55,761 nucleotides of DNA. Source: Paulinella micropora (Eukaryota > Cercozoa > Imbricatea > Euglyphida). A model generated the notes under the pieces. That model was given only the letters and a program-made list of their open reading frames with translations. It was not told the origin of the DNA and did no database searches. How positions within the stretch are numbered: the stretch's first letter is position 1; the number at the start of each line of letters is the position of its first letter. Below, piece after piece: positions 21,204 through 31,683 of the stretch. The DNA is taken from assembly GCA_009731375.1 (NCBI GenBank), contig BJOX01000086.1, forward strand, positions 371,061 to 426,821. Reading direction: 5' to 3'. Position numbers and translations under genes: made by a program.

Positions 21204-21436
21204 ACTACTAAGGGTATTACTATAGCACAGTTATCTTTATATTCATATATATAAATTTAGCCCATTTCGCCATATTTCGCTCTCCTATTAATCAACAAAA
21301 ACTAGCAAAACTAGAAAATCACACTTTTTCGCAAACTATTAATACTAAGCCCCCTTATCCCCCTTTTCTTATTCTTTCTCGGTGTGCTGAGCCCCCTTAT
21401 CTTTTTCCAAAAAAAAATGTGCTCTGTATTGAAAGT
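21203..21436 (+). repeat. Polinton left TIR
   Basis: The TIR starts GACTACTAAGGGTATTAC and ends GCTCTGTATTGAAAGT. It matches the reverse complement of 40,929-41,158 with a few substitutions and small indels (about 95% by eye). The first G may belong to the target duplication. A GCCCCCTTATC unit occurs twice inside. Confidence 0.95.
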
Positions 21437-21536
21437 TGGTAAATAAAAGAATAAATATTATTTAAAGAAATGAAATATTATATTACATATAATATATATT
21501 ATTATTGTTTTTGAATTTCAAAAACAAAGACATACA

Positions 21537-21776
21537 ATGGGCAGAACCAAAGTATTTACAGACGAAGAAATCAGGCAAAGGAATTCAGAACGAATGAAAA
21601 TTTATAATATAAAAAACAAAGAGAAAGCACAGCAGAGGGCTAAGGACTACTACAACAAGAACAAGGAGGTTATATTGAAGAAAGCAAAGGAGAAAAGGGA
21701 AAAGGAGAAGGTTGACCTCGCAAGGATGAAGCAACTCCAGAGGCTCGTTGAAGGACTAAATATCGCCCTAGTATGA
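21537..21776 (+). CDS. small basic coiled-coil protein
   Basis: A 79-residue, Lys/Glu-rich, almost wholly helical protein (EEIRQRNSERMKIYNIKNKE...). I do not recognise it. A perfect 19-nt inverted repeat with GTTTTTGAA arms (21,507-21,525) ends 11 nt before the ATG, like other gene starts in this element, which supports it as a real gene. It lies between the TIR and PolB, in the early region. A DNA-binding or terminal-protein accessory role is only a guess. Confidence 0.55.
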   Translation: MGRTKVFTDEEIRQRNSERMKIYNIKNKEKAQQRAKDYYNKNKEVILKKAKEKREKEKVDLARMKQLQRLVEGLNIALV

Positions 21777-21885
21777 AAAACGATATAAATTTTATGTTAA
21801 GGATATAATATATTAGTATATAGATAAAATATATATATTTATTTTATTTTAAAAAAATCAAAACCCTAATATAACCAAAAGCACA

Positions 21886-24800
21886 TGTCAAGCATAGACT
21901 ACGGGGGGCAAACTTGGAACCTTGACAAGTTCGCAGAACAGGGCATTCAATTCCAAATACGGCAAAACAAACTCTATGTAAAAAACCAAACGGCAAGAGG
22001 TTTTATGACATAACAACACCAAGAGGTGCACTACCAAACCCTGAGCAGTATGTAATGCCCGACAGAAAACAAAGGGAAATAAAAGAGAGGAAAAGGGAAG
22101 AGCCAAAGCAATAACACAGGAGGACATTTGCAAAAAGAAAGGAGTGATAACAATCAAAAACAAAGATAACATATGTCTGGCAAGGTCTATTGTAGTTGCT
22201 AGAGCAAAGATAGAGAAACATCAAAAATATTCACAGATAAAGGATGGACGTAGAATTCAAGACGAACTGGCAAACATTTTACACGGGGAGGCTGGTGTCA
22301 TAAAAGATTTATGCGGACTTCCTGAGGTAGATGTGTTTGCCAGTCATATAAAATACAACATAGCAATTGTTGAATTTCCAGACAAGATAATATATAAAAC
22401 TGAATTTAAAGATGAAAAGGAACAACCATACAAACACATATACATACTCAAAACCAAAAACCATTACGACACCATAGTGTGAGCATGAAAGCCTTTCTAT
22501 CAAAACAAAACTTTTGCGAGCAGTGTATGAAGGGTTATGAGCATAATCATTCCTGTGTGGCGAAATGTAATATATGCATTACGGATGGATGTAAGGGGTA
22601 TAACAACATAACAAAATGGAAACAATGCGAAAAATGTAATCGTAAATTTCCGAATGATGAATGCTTCAACAATCACACAGCCACCACATGCGACAACAAA
22701 AACAAATGTCTTAACTGCTCTAAGACATACACAGGTGAACATAAGTGCGGTTATGACAAATGTAAAACCCTTTGAGCATAGGTGTAATATGAAACAAAAA
22801 GAAATACATAAACCCTCTGATAAATATGTGTTCTTTGATTTTGAGGCAACACAAGAGACAGGCACACATATCATTAACCATTCAGAGAGTCAGTATTTCA
22901 CTGGAAGCGGCGATACCCCTATCATACACAAAAGCATAGACGAGTTTTGTAATTGGGCATTTGGCAATCAACACAAGGACTTCACATTCATAACACATAA
23001 TGCGAGGGGTTATGATTGTCAATTCGTGCTTAAGTGGTTAATAGAAAAAGGCATTTCACCATTTGTCATATATCAAGGGGGTAAGATTATGATGATGGCT
23101 GTAGGCAAGATTAGGTTTATTGATAGTCTATCTTTCCTAACTATGCCTCTATCTGATTTCCCTGAGACTTTTGGTTTAGATGAATTAAAGAAAAGATTTT
23201 TCCCTCACTTCTTCAATACTGAGGCAAATCAAAATTATGTAGGGGCAATACCAGACAAGGACTATTACGGCTACAACACATTTTCAAAACATAAACGACA
23301 AGAATTTCTGAAATGGTATGAAGAACAGAAGGACAAAGTGTTTGATTTCAAAAAAGAAATGGAAGCATATTGTCATAGTGATGTGGATATATTGAGAAGG
23401 GGGTGTATGAAATTTAGAGAGAGTTTTCTAGAATTTGGCATAGACCCATTCCAATACACAACTATCGCATCTACCTGTATGGCTTTATATAAAGCAACTT
23501 ATATGCCGACAGATAGCATAGCAGTCATACCAACACACAGAACAGACAAAGCAAAAACGAGCCGTATGTGCGTGGAGTGGCTATCGTACAGAGAGAAGAA
23601 AGACAATACAACCATACAGCACGGATTAAATGGAAAAGAAAAATGATACATTTAAAAGGTGCAGGTAAGGCATACTTAGACGGATATGACCCGAAGACAA
23701 AAACTGCATATGAGTTTCATGGGTGCTACTGGCACGGGTGTCCTGATTGTTATGACGGCAATCAAATGAATAAAGAGCAATCCGTTAATAAGACATTTGG
23801 GCAATTATACAAGGAAACAAAACGACGGGAAACTTTAATAAAGCAACACGAGGAAGTGAATAATTTAATAACAATATGGGGTTGTAAGTGGAACAGAATA
23901 AGAGTGAGGCAGGAATTCAAAAGGAACATAGAAGAGACATTAATGGAGCAAGAGACAATCAACCCACGACACGCGATGTTTGGGGGAAGGACAAATGCTC
24001 TATCTTTATATTGGAGGGCAATGAATGAACAACAATACGCCAAATACATAGACATATGCTCCCTCTATCCGTCTGTTGTGTTTCATGACCCCTACCCTCT
24101 CGGACATCATAAGTTAATCAAAAACACACATGCATTACAAATGTTAAATCAAAAGACAGCATTTGGATTAGCCAAAGTAAAAATGCTACTGCCTAGGGGA
24201 CTAATTCACCCTGTCCTACCCTGTCAAGATAGAGGAAAGATGATGTATTATTTATGTAATAAGTGTGGTAAGGAAAACTTACAGGACAAATGCGAGCATG
24301 ACGACACAGAGAGGGCACTCACAGGCACTTGGGCAACACCACTCATTTATAAAGCAATGGAAAAAGGTTATAATATCATTAAAGTTTATGAGGTGTTGCA
24401 CTGGGAACAACAGACAACAACACTATTCAAAGACTACATAAAAACCTTTCTACAAGTAAAGCAAGAGGAAAGTGGCTATCCGTCAAATGTGGAAACGGAG
24501 GAACAAAAAGACAATTACATAAAGGACTATGAGGAAAAGATGGGTATTAAGTTGGAAAAAAGCAAAATAGAAAAGAATGAAGGAAGGAGGGCTGTCGCAA
24601 AACTATGTCTGAATTCTCTGTGGGGAAAGTTTGAACAACAAAGCAACAAGACACAGACGACAATCGTCAGGAGTGAGGCAGAATTATACAAAATACTAAA
24701 TGACAAAGACATAAACGAAATCTCAATTAATATGATAAATAAAGAATGCCTTGAACTATCCTACAATCTACACCCCGAAAAAGTGTCAGACCCTTACAAC

Positions 24801-25457
24801 ACAAACATATGTGTGGCTTTATTCACAACAGCACACGCACAAATGAGATTGTATGATATGATGGATAGATTGGGAGACAGGGTATTATATCACGACACAG
24901 ACAGCATAATATATTCAGTTGATGAAAAACAAGGACAGACAACAATACCGACAGGCGACTTATTAGGACAATGGACAGACGATCTAATAGACAAAAAGAC
25001 AAAAGTAAGCAGAAAGATAACTACATTTGTTGGCTCGGGGCCTAAGTCCTACGGCTACATACTAAACGACGGCACAACAAAAATGAAACTGAAAGGCTTT
25101 TCTATGAACTACGACACTTGCAGGAAACTGAACTTGGTAAATATGTTTAGTGTGATAAGCAATGGTCTGGGAATAAAGGACGAAGAACTATCAAAGAAAG
25201 CATATGAGGAATTAGAAGCATTATTGGAGACAGAAGGAGAAAAGCACATAGCAAAGAATGTGGCTGAGAATGGTAGTGTAGCAATACACAACCACAGCAA
25301 AATTACGAGGAACAAAAAAGACAAAACGATTACTTCCGAACATTTGAAAAGGATATTCTCATTTACTTACACAAAAAGAGTAATACAGCCGATTAAAGAG
25401 AACCAATATTATCTCTACACTACTTTACGGATTTTAAAGGCAAAAGTAAATAAATAA
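21886..25457 (+). pseudogene. polB: protein-primed family B DNA polymerase, frameshifted
   Basis: The region from the ATG at 21,886 to the stop at 25,457 would encode roughly 1,190 residues, the usual Polinton PolB size. In order: N-terminal region (WNLDKFAEQGIQ, ICLARSIVVARA); Cys/His-rich zinc region at 22,500-22,790; exonuclease motif FFDFEAT at about 22,830; THNARGYDCQFVLKWL; exonuclease III-like YCHSDVDILRRG; GCYWHGCPDCY; polymerase motif A DICSLYPSV; motif B LCLNSLWGK; and motif C YHDTDSIIYS. The frame shifts near 21,995, 22,100, 22,475, 22,770 and 23,640, while the last 630 codons with all polymerase motifs are uninterrupted. In a working element it would replicate the linear genome by protein priming. 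Confidence 0.92.
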
Positions 25458-25486
25458 TTAATTTTTTTCTATAATTTTTTTTACCA

Positions 25487-25498
25487 GTCTATATAGAC
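25487..25498. promoter_or_regulatory. palindrome after PolB
   Basis: The perfect 12-bp palindrome GTCTATATAGAC lies 30 nt after the PolB stop. It may be a weaker member of the boundary inverted repeats. Confidence 0.35.
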
Positions 25499-25787
25499 CA
25501 AGACCACCCTCACCAGACTATGTGAGAAGTTTGAGAAACTCTCTATTGAAAACAAAAAAGAAACATTTTCTCTTACCGATGTTAAAAAGATAATTACTGA
25601 CGAAATCCAAATGATTGAAAATGCACGGGCAGGCAAGCCAAGGGATATTTTTCCATTTGGTAAGTATAAAGGTAAGAAAATTCAAGATGTAGCGGTTATT
25701 GATAAGCCATACCTTGAATGGGTTATGAAACAGCCGTGGTTTGAGAAATTTACGGACACTAAAAGTGAAGTAAAAAAATATTTATAA
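25497..25787 (+). CDS. ExoX-C-like small protein, copy 1 (start missing)
   Basis: The frame is open from 25,497 to the stop at 25,787, but the only ATG is internal, so the original start seems lost. The C-terminal half, FPFGKYKGKKIQDVAVIDKP followed by YLEWVMKQPWF, resembles the small C-terminal domain of exodeoxyribonuclease X-like and DUF3820-type proteins. No exonuclease catalytic domain is attached. A related copy follows at 25,930. Function is unknown; proximity to PolB suggests a replication or repair accessory. Confidence 0.55.
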   Translation, partial: TKTTLTRLCEKFEKLSIENKKETFSLTDVKKIITDEIQMIENARAGKPRDIFPFGKYKGKKIQDVAVIDKPYLEWVMKQPWFEKFTDTKSEVKKYL

Positions 25788-25789
25788 TT

Positions 25790-25922
25790 GATATTCGTAA
25801 ATCCACACTCACGCTACCGCTCCCGTGTGTTTTACGAACATCGTCTCCATTAATTTTTTTTAAATTTTTATTGATGTTTTAGAATAAGCGTGAGTGAAAC
25901 GAGAGCGCGATTCTAAATTATC
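25790..25922. promoter_or_regulatory. paired inverted repeats between genes
   Basis: The first inverted repeat, 25,790-25,842, starts 2 nt after a stop codon with arms GATATTCGTAAA and TTTTACGAACATC. The second, 25,873-25,922, has arms GATGTTTTAGAAT and ATTCTAAATTATC and ends 7 nt before the ATG at 25,930. An AT-rich spacer lies between. The layout matches four other gene boundaries. Confidence 0.8.
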
Positions 25923-25929
25923 TTTATAT

Positions 25930-26503
25930 ATGATGACAGACCTGAACACCAAACAAGACTACTTGAATGAAATTGAAAAATGGAACATTGACATTGAAAT
26001 TAAAAAGCCAACAATTAAATGGACTAAACCTGACATTGTATCTTTCTATGAGCAATATAAGCCAAGGGATGACAATGTGAAAGTAGTTATACCATCCAAT
26101 GTTGATCTGCAAGATAAATCAACATTTGCCACATTGCAAAAAAATAATAAATGAAGAACCAAGCACACCTTTTAAGGAGGCTGATTTAAAAGAGACTGGA
26201 ATTACCGAAATAAAGACTAATGTAGGTGAAGAGATAGCACAAAATGAAACCGATATTTTTCTTCAATATGGTAAGTATAAAAAAATGAAAATTGAAGATA
26301 TTGCTAAGATTGATAAACCATACCTTGAATATTTAATTCAGCAACCTTATTTTAATAATAAAGATGCGGTAAAAAATATTTGTGATGATATTACATCGTC
26401 TTCCATTAAATTTCTTTTTGCTTTATTGATCTTCTACGAAGTTAGCGATAATATTGACATTTCCTCCTCCACCAGCAGAGACAGACTTCTGCGTAAAAGT
26501 TAA
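25930..26503 (+). CDS. ExoX-C-like small protein, copy 2 (frameshifted)
   Basis: Translation from the ATG at 25,930 runs about 70 codons (MMTDLNTKQDYLNEIEK...), then must shift frame at an A7 run near 26,140 to continue. The second part contains QYGKYKKMKIEDIAKIDKPY and LEYLIQQPYF, clearly paralogous to the domain in the preceding gene. The 3' end overlaps the convergent structural gene by about 80 nt; the true stop may have been lost. Function is unknown. Confidence 0.5.
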
Positions 26504-27664
26504 TACATCACTCGGCGATAGGTATATATCATAACTTCTAAGATTGATTTGTTGAGTTGAAGCACTATTTACATATAGTTTAAAAATTGTTGTTCCGTTT
26601 GCGATAGCACTCGCCTTTGTGTCAGTATCTACAATTGAATACTTAGAATCAACATCTGCAAAACCTGCTCCAGTTAGTGTTCCATTTAATACCATTCTGA
26701 CAACATTCGACTTAGTATCTTCATTTGTAATACTTATCAAAGTGGGATAAACATTTGAATAATTTGCTAAATTAGCACCGCCAGCATCAAATGTTGCTTT
26801 GTTTCTTATACTAATAATAGGACTTTCAGTGGTGTTTGCTACTTTACTTCCTTCCACTTCGTTTGTTATGCTGGTATTAATAGTATTTGTTCCCTCAATG
26901 AATAAACTGGCACTCGCTGTTTTAAGTGATTGTATTCCAGTCTTTGCATCATTTCTCATTACTGCCGTAAAAGGTAATGTTGTATTTCGCAGGCTTACAC
27001 CAGTATTAGCATTCGCATACTCAATCATATGAACTAATTGAAATAATCCTGTTATGGGATTTTCAATATAAAACTTAATAGCACCAAACCCAAGATACTG
27101 AAATTGAATTTGAAATACATTTCCTCTGCTCCAGTATAAGTCAGGCATAGCATAATTTCCATTGCAAGGGTCGTCCCAGTCTACTTGGTCAATATAATTT
27201 GCGACACCTCCTTTAATATGTGCAATATTCATTCCTGCTTGATTTTTGTAAAAATAAAATCCATCAACGAGATCATTTCCTATTCCAATATATGAATAGT
27301 AATCTTTTGTATCATCCGTTGTCCATATAGCAGTAAAGCGGGCTAGGACACCCATTCCAGTTCTATATTTTATTCTCCTTTTACTTACCAGTCTAGCATC
27401 TGCCGTAGCATCAGCAGTTGTTTTCAATTCAGCCATATTATTCAAAAATGACACAGATGATTTTGTTTCTGTTTTTGTCCATATCCTAGTATTAATGGTA
27501 TATGGAAAGATTTCTTGTAATACTGGTGTGAATTGACCTACTACTGCTTCGCTAAAAGCGGTTTTTGAATGATTTGTTTCAATATTACCATCATATCCAA
27601 CACTGACATTTATAAATTCTCCGTCTGGATTTTGTGTGATTAAGTTTCTCTGATGAGTTTTCAT
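26423..27664 (-). CDS. probable virion structural protein, beta-rich
   Basis: About 413 residues from the Met at 27,664, which I prefer to the upstream Met at 27,697 because a boundary hairpin ends 1 nt before it. The protein is rich in Thr, Asn and Val, with regular beta-strand periodicity and few charged residues (RTGMGVLARFTAIWTTDD, YYSYIGIGNDLVDGFYFYKN). The aromatic, glycine-poor beta pattern suggests a jelly-roll or lectin-like fold. It lies directly downstream of the major capsid gene on the same strand, so a capsid decoration or attachment role is likely. I do not recognise a named family. The frame is intact. Confidence 0.6.
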   Translation of the reverse strand: MKTHQRNLITQNPDGEFINVSVGYDGNIETNHSKTAFSEAVVGQFTPVLQEIFPYTINTRIWTKTETKSSVSFLNNMAELKTTADATADARLVSKRRIKYRTGMGVLARFTAIWTTDDTKDYYSYIGIGNDLVDGFYFYKNQAGMNIAHIKGGVANYIDQVDWDDPCNGNYAMPDLYWSRGNVFQIQFQYLGFGAIKFYIENPITGLFQLVHMIEYANANTGVSLRNTTLPFTAVMRNDAKTGIQSLKTASASLFIEGTNTINTSITNEVEGSKVANTTESPIISIRNKATFDAGGANLANYSNVYPTLISITNEDTKSNVVRMVLNGTLTGAGFADVDSKYSIVDTDTKASAIANGTTIFKLYVNSASTQQINLRSYDIYLSPSDVLTFTQKSVSAGGGGNVNIIANFVEDQ

Positions 27665-27665
27665 T

Positions 27666-27795
27666 GATATTTGAGAATTGCGATTCGTGCTCCGCACTCT
27701 CTCTTATTCTCAAACGTGGTTTATATAAACAAAAAATAAATCTAAATTTTTTAAATTTTTTGTTTTGGCTGATAATCTCAAACATGTTTGAGATA
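27666..27795. promoter_or_regulatory. paired inverted repeats between MCP and next gene
   Basis: A perfect 20-bp palindrome (27,775-27,794, ATCTCAAACATGTTTGAGAT) abuts the MCP stop. The second repeat (27,666-27,716), with arms GATATTTGAGAAT and ATTCTCAAACG, ends 1 nt from the downstream ATG. A TATATAAA sequence (minus strand, near 27,720-27,727) is about 63 bp before the ATG, so a start site 25-30 nt downstream would fall inside the hairpin. Confidence 0.82.
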
Positions 27796-27796
27796 T

Positions 27797-29281
27797 TTAT
27801 GAAATGGAAATCATATTTGCCTTAACCTGTACCTCCCGCTGAGTAATGGCCACGGTGTAATGGTTGTAGGCAGCATTCACGGTGGTCGCAATAAACTCCC
27901 ATCGTCGCTCAGTATCAAGACTTAAACCGCTGATTTCATTTTGGTCTTTGCTCCATAGCGGGCGGGTATTATCCCAAGCATCAACCCAGAACCAAGTGTA
28001 TTTATACACATCGTTATTCAACAAGGCCGAACCCTCAACCTTTGGCTTCAAATACATATAGTCTTCTTCGCTCGCAGTGTCAATGTTGAATTCTTGCTGG
28101 CGGGAACCATCCAGAGTAGTGTAAAAATTGACAACAGCAGCGGCACGATTATCGTTGTCATAGGCTGTGTTCTTTCTTTCTTCTGTGTTAAAAACAGAGT
28201 GATAAATCTTCTTCAAACGGCGACCGTGCCCTCTATCAAATCGCATAATAATGTTTTGGCTTGTGCTTGCTTGTGTGGTATTCTTGTAAACATAGGGATA
28301 ATCAATATTGAAACTCATACCTTCGGGGCTAGCAATCTTCTGCTGGATTGATTGAATAACATCGGGGTTCGTTTCAACCGCAGGAAACAAGGCAAGATTG
28401 GCGACATCAGCAGATACAGCCATATGCATGGTAGCATTTAGTGCGGCAAGATAAGCAGTGCTAATACAAGTAGCCGCACCATTCGTCACCGTATAACCGG
28501 TTCTGTCAGTAGCACCCCACACAATCCGCATAGTCAAAATTTCTGGAAACATAATAGTCTTATCAAGTGCGAAAACAGTGTTAATAATCATACCCAAAGG
28601 AATTTTAACATTAATGGCCAAAGCGGCATTCGCCCCACTTCCCATGAGATACTTCGCCTCGTTGTAATTAACATTTACGGCGGGTAGTGCTCCAACTCCA
28701 GTCGTCAAAGCAGCATCATCATGACGACGAGCAGAAATCACTGCCTCACGCAATAGACCCTGAGTAGAGGCGGCAACATCGTTAGCACCATCAGCGGCCG
28801 CACGAAAGGCTGTTCTAGTTGCTTCAACAGCACTAATGTTAATCAATCCGTTAGCATTACACTTTTGGAGCATACAACCATATCCACTAGCGTCCCCGTG
28901 GTTAGGAGGGTCTAAGAAATCCTTCAAACTCATTTCTGGTTTCCACAGCATCTTAGTTACCATTCTTAGATGGTTAAGATCGCACAGATAAACACCGCTA
29001 CGGGTCTGAAGTTGTATCTGGCTAATTTGTGAAAGGCAGTCCATAAAAATTCTAGTATAAGTGTTGGCAAGAGCCGCTCTCATAGTATAAGTAAAACTCA
29101 AATAAGACCGAGCGAGATTAAAAGGTCGGCTAATAAGGTCAAAACTTTGTTCTTGTCCGCCAGCAGTGGTGACTTCAAATGTTCCAGAACCCTCACGAGG
29201 GGCGAGTTTATTCAAACGATAAGAAGCACTGATGTAGTCAGTTCTAGAAAAGTCTAGTTCGCCGCCGTGTTGAGTTGGCAT
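27797..29281 (-). CDS. MCP: major capsid protein, double jelly-roll type
   Basis: An intact 494-residue frame. N-terminal FSRTDYISASYRLNKLAP and FDLISRPFNLARSYLSFTY, and later PEMSLKDFLDPPNHGDASGY, resemble Polinton/adintovirus major capsid proteins, which build the pseudo-hexameric capsomers of an icosahedral shell. Length is at the short end for the family. It lies between the minor capsid gene (upstream) and a beta-rich structural gene (downstream), all on the minus strand. A TATAAATA-like sequence occurs about 50 bp upstream (near 29,323-29,333). Unlike several neighbours it has no hairpin next to its ATG. Family assignment rests on remembered pattern and gene context; a structure prediction would settle it. 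Confidence 0.8.
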   Translation of the reverse strand: MPTQHGGELDFSRTDYISASYRLNKLAPREGSGTFEVTTAGGQEQSFDLISRPFNLARSYLSFTYTMRAALANTYTRIFMDCLSQISQIQLQTRSGVYLCDLNHLRMVTKMLWKPEMSLKDFLDPPNHGDASGYGCMLQKCNANGLINISAVEATRTAFRAAADGANDVAASTQGLLREAVISARRHDDAALTTGVGALPAVNVNYNEAKYLMGSGANAALAINVKIPLGMIINTVFALDKTIMFPEILTMRIVWGATDRTGYTVTNGAATCISTAYLAALNATMHMAVSADVANLALFPAVETNPDVIQSIQQKIASPEGMSFNIDYPYVYKNTTQASTSQNIIMRFDRGHGRRLKKIYHSVFNTEERKNTAYDNDNRAAAVVNFYTTLDGSRQQEFNIDTASEEDYMYLKPKVEGSALLNNDVYKYTWFWVDAWDNTRPLWSKDQNEISGLSLDTERRWEFIATTVNAAYNHYTVAITQREVQVKANMISIS

Positions 29282-29368
29282 TTTGTTTTAGGTTTTTTTG
29301 GCAGTTGTGAAAATTAACTAATTCACTGGAATATATTTATAGAAAAAATAAATAATTCTAAAATTAAA

Positions 29369-30219
29369 TTAATTAACGGTTTTTAACAAATTGAAAAATG
29401 ATATAAATAAATTAAAATAATTAGTCTCTCTGTAAATAAACAATGTCATAACGATACCCAAACCATTAAGATTTATAGCCTGATCGTTTTCGTCTGTAAG
29501 ATAAAACCTACATACATTATTTAAACTAGTTGATAATTTCTTACCATACTCAGACCACTTCCGTCGTATATAATGGCTCCAAATGGAATTTCGTTGGCAG
29601 TGTATATTTCTTGTAGCACGTGATTATCTCCTTCCCCCACTAAGTCTGATTGAAGGTATAAAGTCTTTTCACCAGTTAAAATAATTACATTCGGCGATGT
29701 AATGAAATCATTAGCGAAGAAATATGTTGAATTTCTATCAAACCCCATAACCTCGTGAATACGGGTATCATCATCAAATATAAAACGCGGTTGTGGCTCC
29801 ACCGGAGGTGGAGCGCCCCCTCCGGGGGGCGCACCCTTATTCTCTGACACACTGAATGTTAATTTTCCATCTTCTGGTTCTATGTTTGTATTATTACTAG
29901 ATACCACATATGTATAATTATTTGGGCTGTCTGCGGTTAGCACCTCCGACAACTTATTTTTTAGATTGTCCATTGTGTAGTTTCCCTCATGTATCGTAAT
30001 TAAAGCCTCATACCCGTCTTCGCTAAGAGTAAAAGTATTATATGGTGAAGCCACAGAGTAATACGACTTCGGCACATATATATGAAGTATTTTACAATGT
30101 GTGGGATTGTCTAGCCCCTTCATATTGACTTCGTGTGTAAAGTCGCTGTCTGTGCCAGTTATTCGGTTTTTGCTGTTGATATAGTAAATACCCGAACTTC
30201 TTCCTCCCTTATAGTCCAT
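29369..30219 (-). CDS. mCP: minor capsid (penton-like) protein, 3' frameshift
   Basis: A 232-residue frame to the stop at 29,521, starting MDYKGGRSSGIYYINSKNRI. The N-terminal pattern (YYINSKNRITGTDSDF) and a proline-glycine hinge in the middle are characteristic of penton/minor capsid proteins of Polintons and related viruses. The expected last strands (CRFYLTDENDQAINLNGL) lie immediately downstream in another frame, ending at 29,369. A single frameshift near 29,523 therefore removes the C-terminus. The ATG is directly adjacent to a boundary hairpin at 30,220. It would occupy the capsid vertices. Confidence 0.75.
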
Positions 30220-30361
30220 GATATTCGTAAATCCACACTCTCGTTGCTACCGCAACTCTCGTGTTTTTTACAAATATCGCTTTTTCTTTTTTATAAAAAT
30301 ATTATTCTTTTATGAGAAAGCGAAAATGAGCGTAGCGAATGAAAGCGATGCTCATAAAAAG
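30220..30361. promoter_or_regulatory. paired inverted repeats between protease and mCP
   Basis: The repeat at 30,220-30,278 has arms GATATTCGTAAATCCACAC and GTGTTTTTTACAAATATC and touches the mCP ATG with no gap. The repeat at 30,307-30,361 has arms CTTTTATGAG and CTCATAAAAAG and includes the protease stop codon. Between them is a TATA-like TTTTTATAAAAA. Confidence 0.82.
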
Positions 30362-31683
30362 GTGTCAAAACCATATCCATTCTGTGCTTTTAATTTTTCC
30401 GCTTCTTCTTCTTTAAGGTCTGTATAACCGCTAGCAAACTTAAACCTGTTGCCTTTCGCTCGCTCCATTAAAAATCTCATACTATGCCAACCGCACGTGT
30501 GAGAGGTGTTTGATTGTTGTTTTACTTGATTAACCTTCATTAATAAATAACTATCGGGGTGGCTTTTGTCTATTAGTTGTTTCATTTGTTGTTGAAAGTC
30601 TTCTGTTGGCTCATAAAGTGCTAAAGGGTCATACACTTCAACACTCCTGTCTTTATCTAGACTTATCCATACTGCTATCCAATGAGACCCCGCTTGTTTG
30701 TGATTGTCCAAATTCATGATAAATCCGTATCGTTTTCTGCTTCCGGGCTTCAACATGTAGATTTCATCACTGGCTATCGCTCCGAGATACCATCCATATT
30801 TTTTCATTATATCATCTATTTCATTAGTCATTAAACCGCGACCCTCTCCTTGTAAGGGGACTTGCTCTGGCGGCTCCGCGACGCTCGGGGGTGAAATCCC
30901 CTCCTCTGGCTCTGGTTGCTGTGGCTGATATTCATCAACTACACTCTCATTCGTTTCACTCATTCTCGCTTGTTGATGAACATCGTCTATGGTTTTTTCA
31001 ATATTACTCGCCCCATCGATGTTTACGAACCGCTCGGTAGTCGCAGACGGGAGAGTGGGTTCGTAAATATCAATATTCAAATCCGCTGAAACTTGTTTAT
31101 CTACATTTGGGTCTATAGTCATTTTGCTAGTTAGAGTTTTTACAAAGTCCTTTTTATTCATTGTGTGCCTCCAATCATTGCGGGATAGATATTTTTTAAT
31201 TATTTTTATTGAAAATACCTTATGAATTAATTCTTCTAATGTCTTCGCTCCAGTCCCTTTTTGTTTAACATCTTGATACCCCATAAACTCTTCATATCTA
31301 GCATAATCCGCTACGTTTCTTTTTACGTTTTCCTTTTCATTTCCAACATCAATATTAAACCAAATAATCATGTCAATAATCCACTTTGCAGTGTCTTTGT
31401 AATTTAATTTTTTATGACCATCACTATCCAGTCTCTTTTTTAAAGCCTTTGCTAACTCTTTTATAGTAATGTTTGGGTAATAAGTTTTTGAAAATGCAGA
31501 GATTAAAAATTGATTAATTTGTAAATGTTCAAAATGCTTACCCTTTTCTTCTGCTTTCTTTTCTTCCTTTTCAAGTTTTTCTTTATATTCTTCTGCTAAC
31601 TTTTTCTGTTCCTCTAAAGATGTCGCTGTGGCTATAGCCGTCTGAATATCTTGACTGGCTTTTTGTAAGTCTTTACGACTCAT
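30352..31683 (-). CDS. PRO: adenain-like maturation cysteine protease
   Basis: An intact 443-residue frame. The last 150 residues carry the C5/Ulp1-type catalytic set in order: His334 in GSHWIAVW, Asp352 in VYDPLA, Gln390, and Cys397 in HTCGWHSMRF. The Gln-to-Cys spacing of seven matches adenain. About 285 additional N-terminal residues are helical, Lys/Glu-rich, then Pro-rich, and are not part of the protease fold. They may anchor the enzyme in the virion or on DNA. It overlaps the upstream 259-residue frame by 4 nt, so the two are probably cotranscribed. It would cleave capsid and core precursors. Confidence 0.9.
   Translation of the reverse strand: MSRKDLQKASQDIQTAIATATSLEEQKKLAEEYKEKLEKEEKKAEEKGKHFEHLQINQFLISAFSKTYYPNITIKELAKALKKRLDSDGHKKLNYKDTAKWIIDMIIWFNIDVGNEKENVKRNVADYARYEEFMGYQDVKQKGTGAKTLEELIHKVFSIKIIKKYLSRNDWRHTMNKKDFVKTLTSKMTIDPNVDKQVSADLNIDIYEPTLPSATTERFVNIDGASNIEKTIDDVHQQARMSETNESVVDEYQPQQPEPEEGISPPSVAEPPEQVPLQGEGRGLMTNEIDDIMKKYGWYLGAIASDEIYMLKPGSRKRYGFIMNLDNHKQAGSHWIAVWISLDKDRSVEVYDPLALYEPTEDFQQQMKQLIDKSHPDSYLLMKVNQVKQQSNTSHTCGWHSMRFLMERAKGNRFKFASGYTDLKEEEAEKLKAQNGYGFDTFL

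Noticed and set aside
22479-23646. Several separate small Polinton genes
   Set aside because: They carry consecutive parts of one PolB, in order, so frameshifts explain them.
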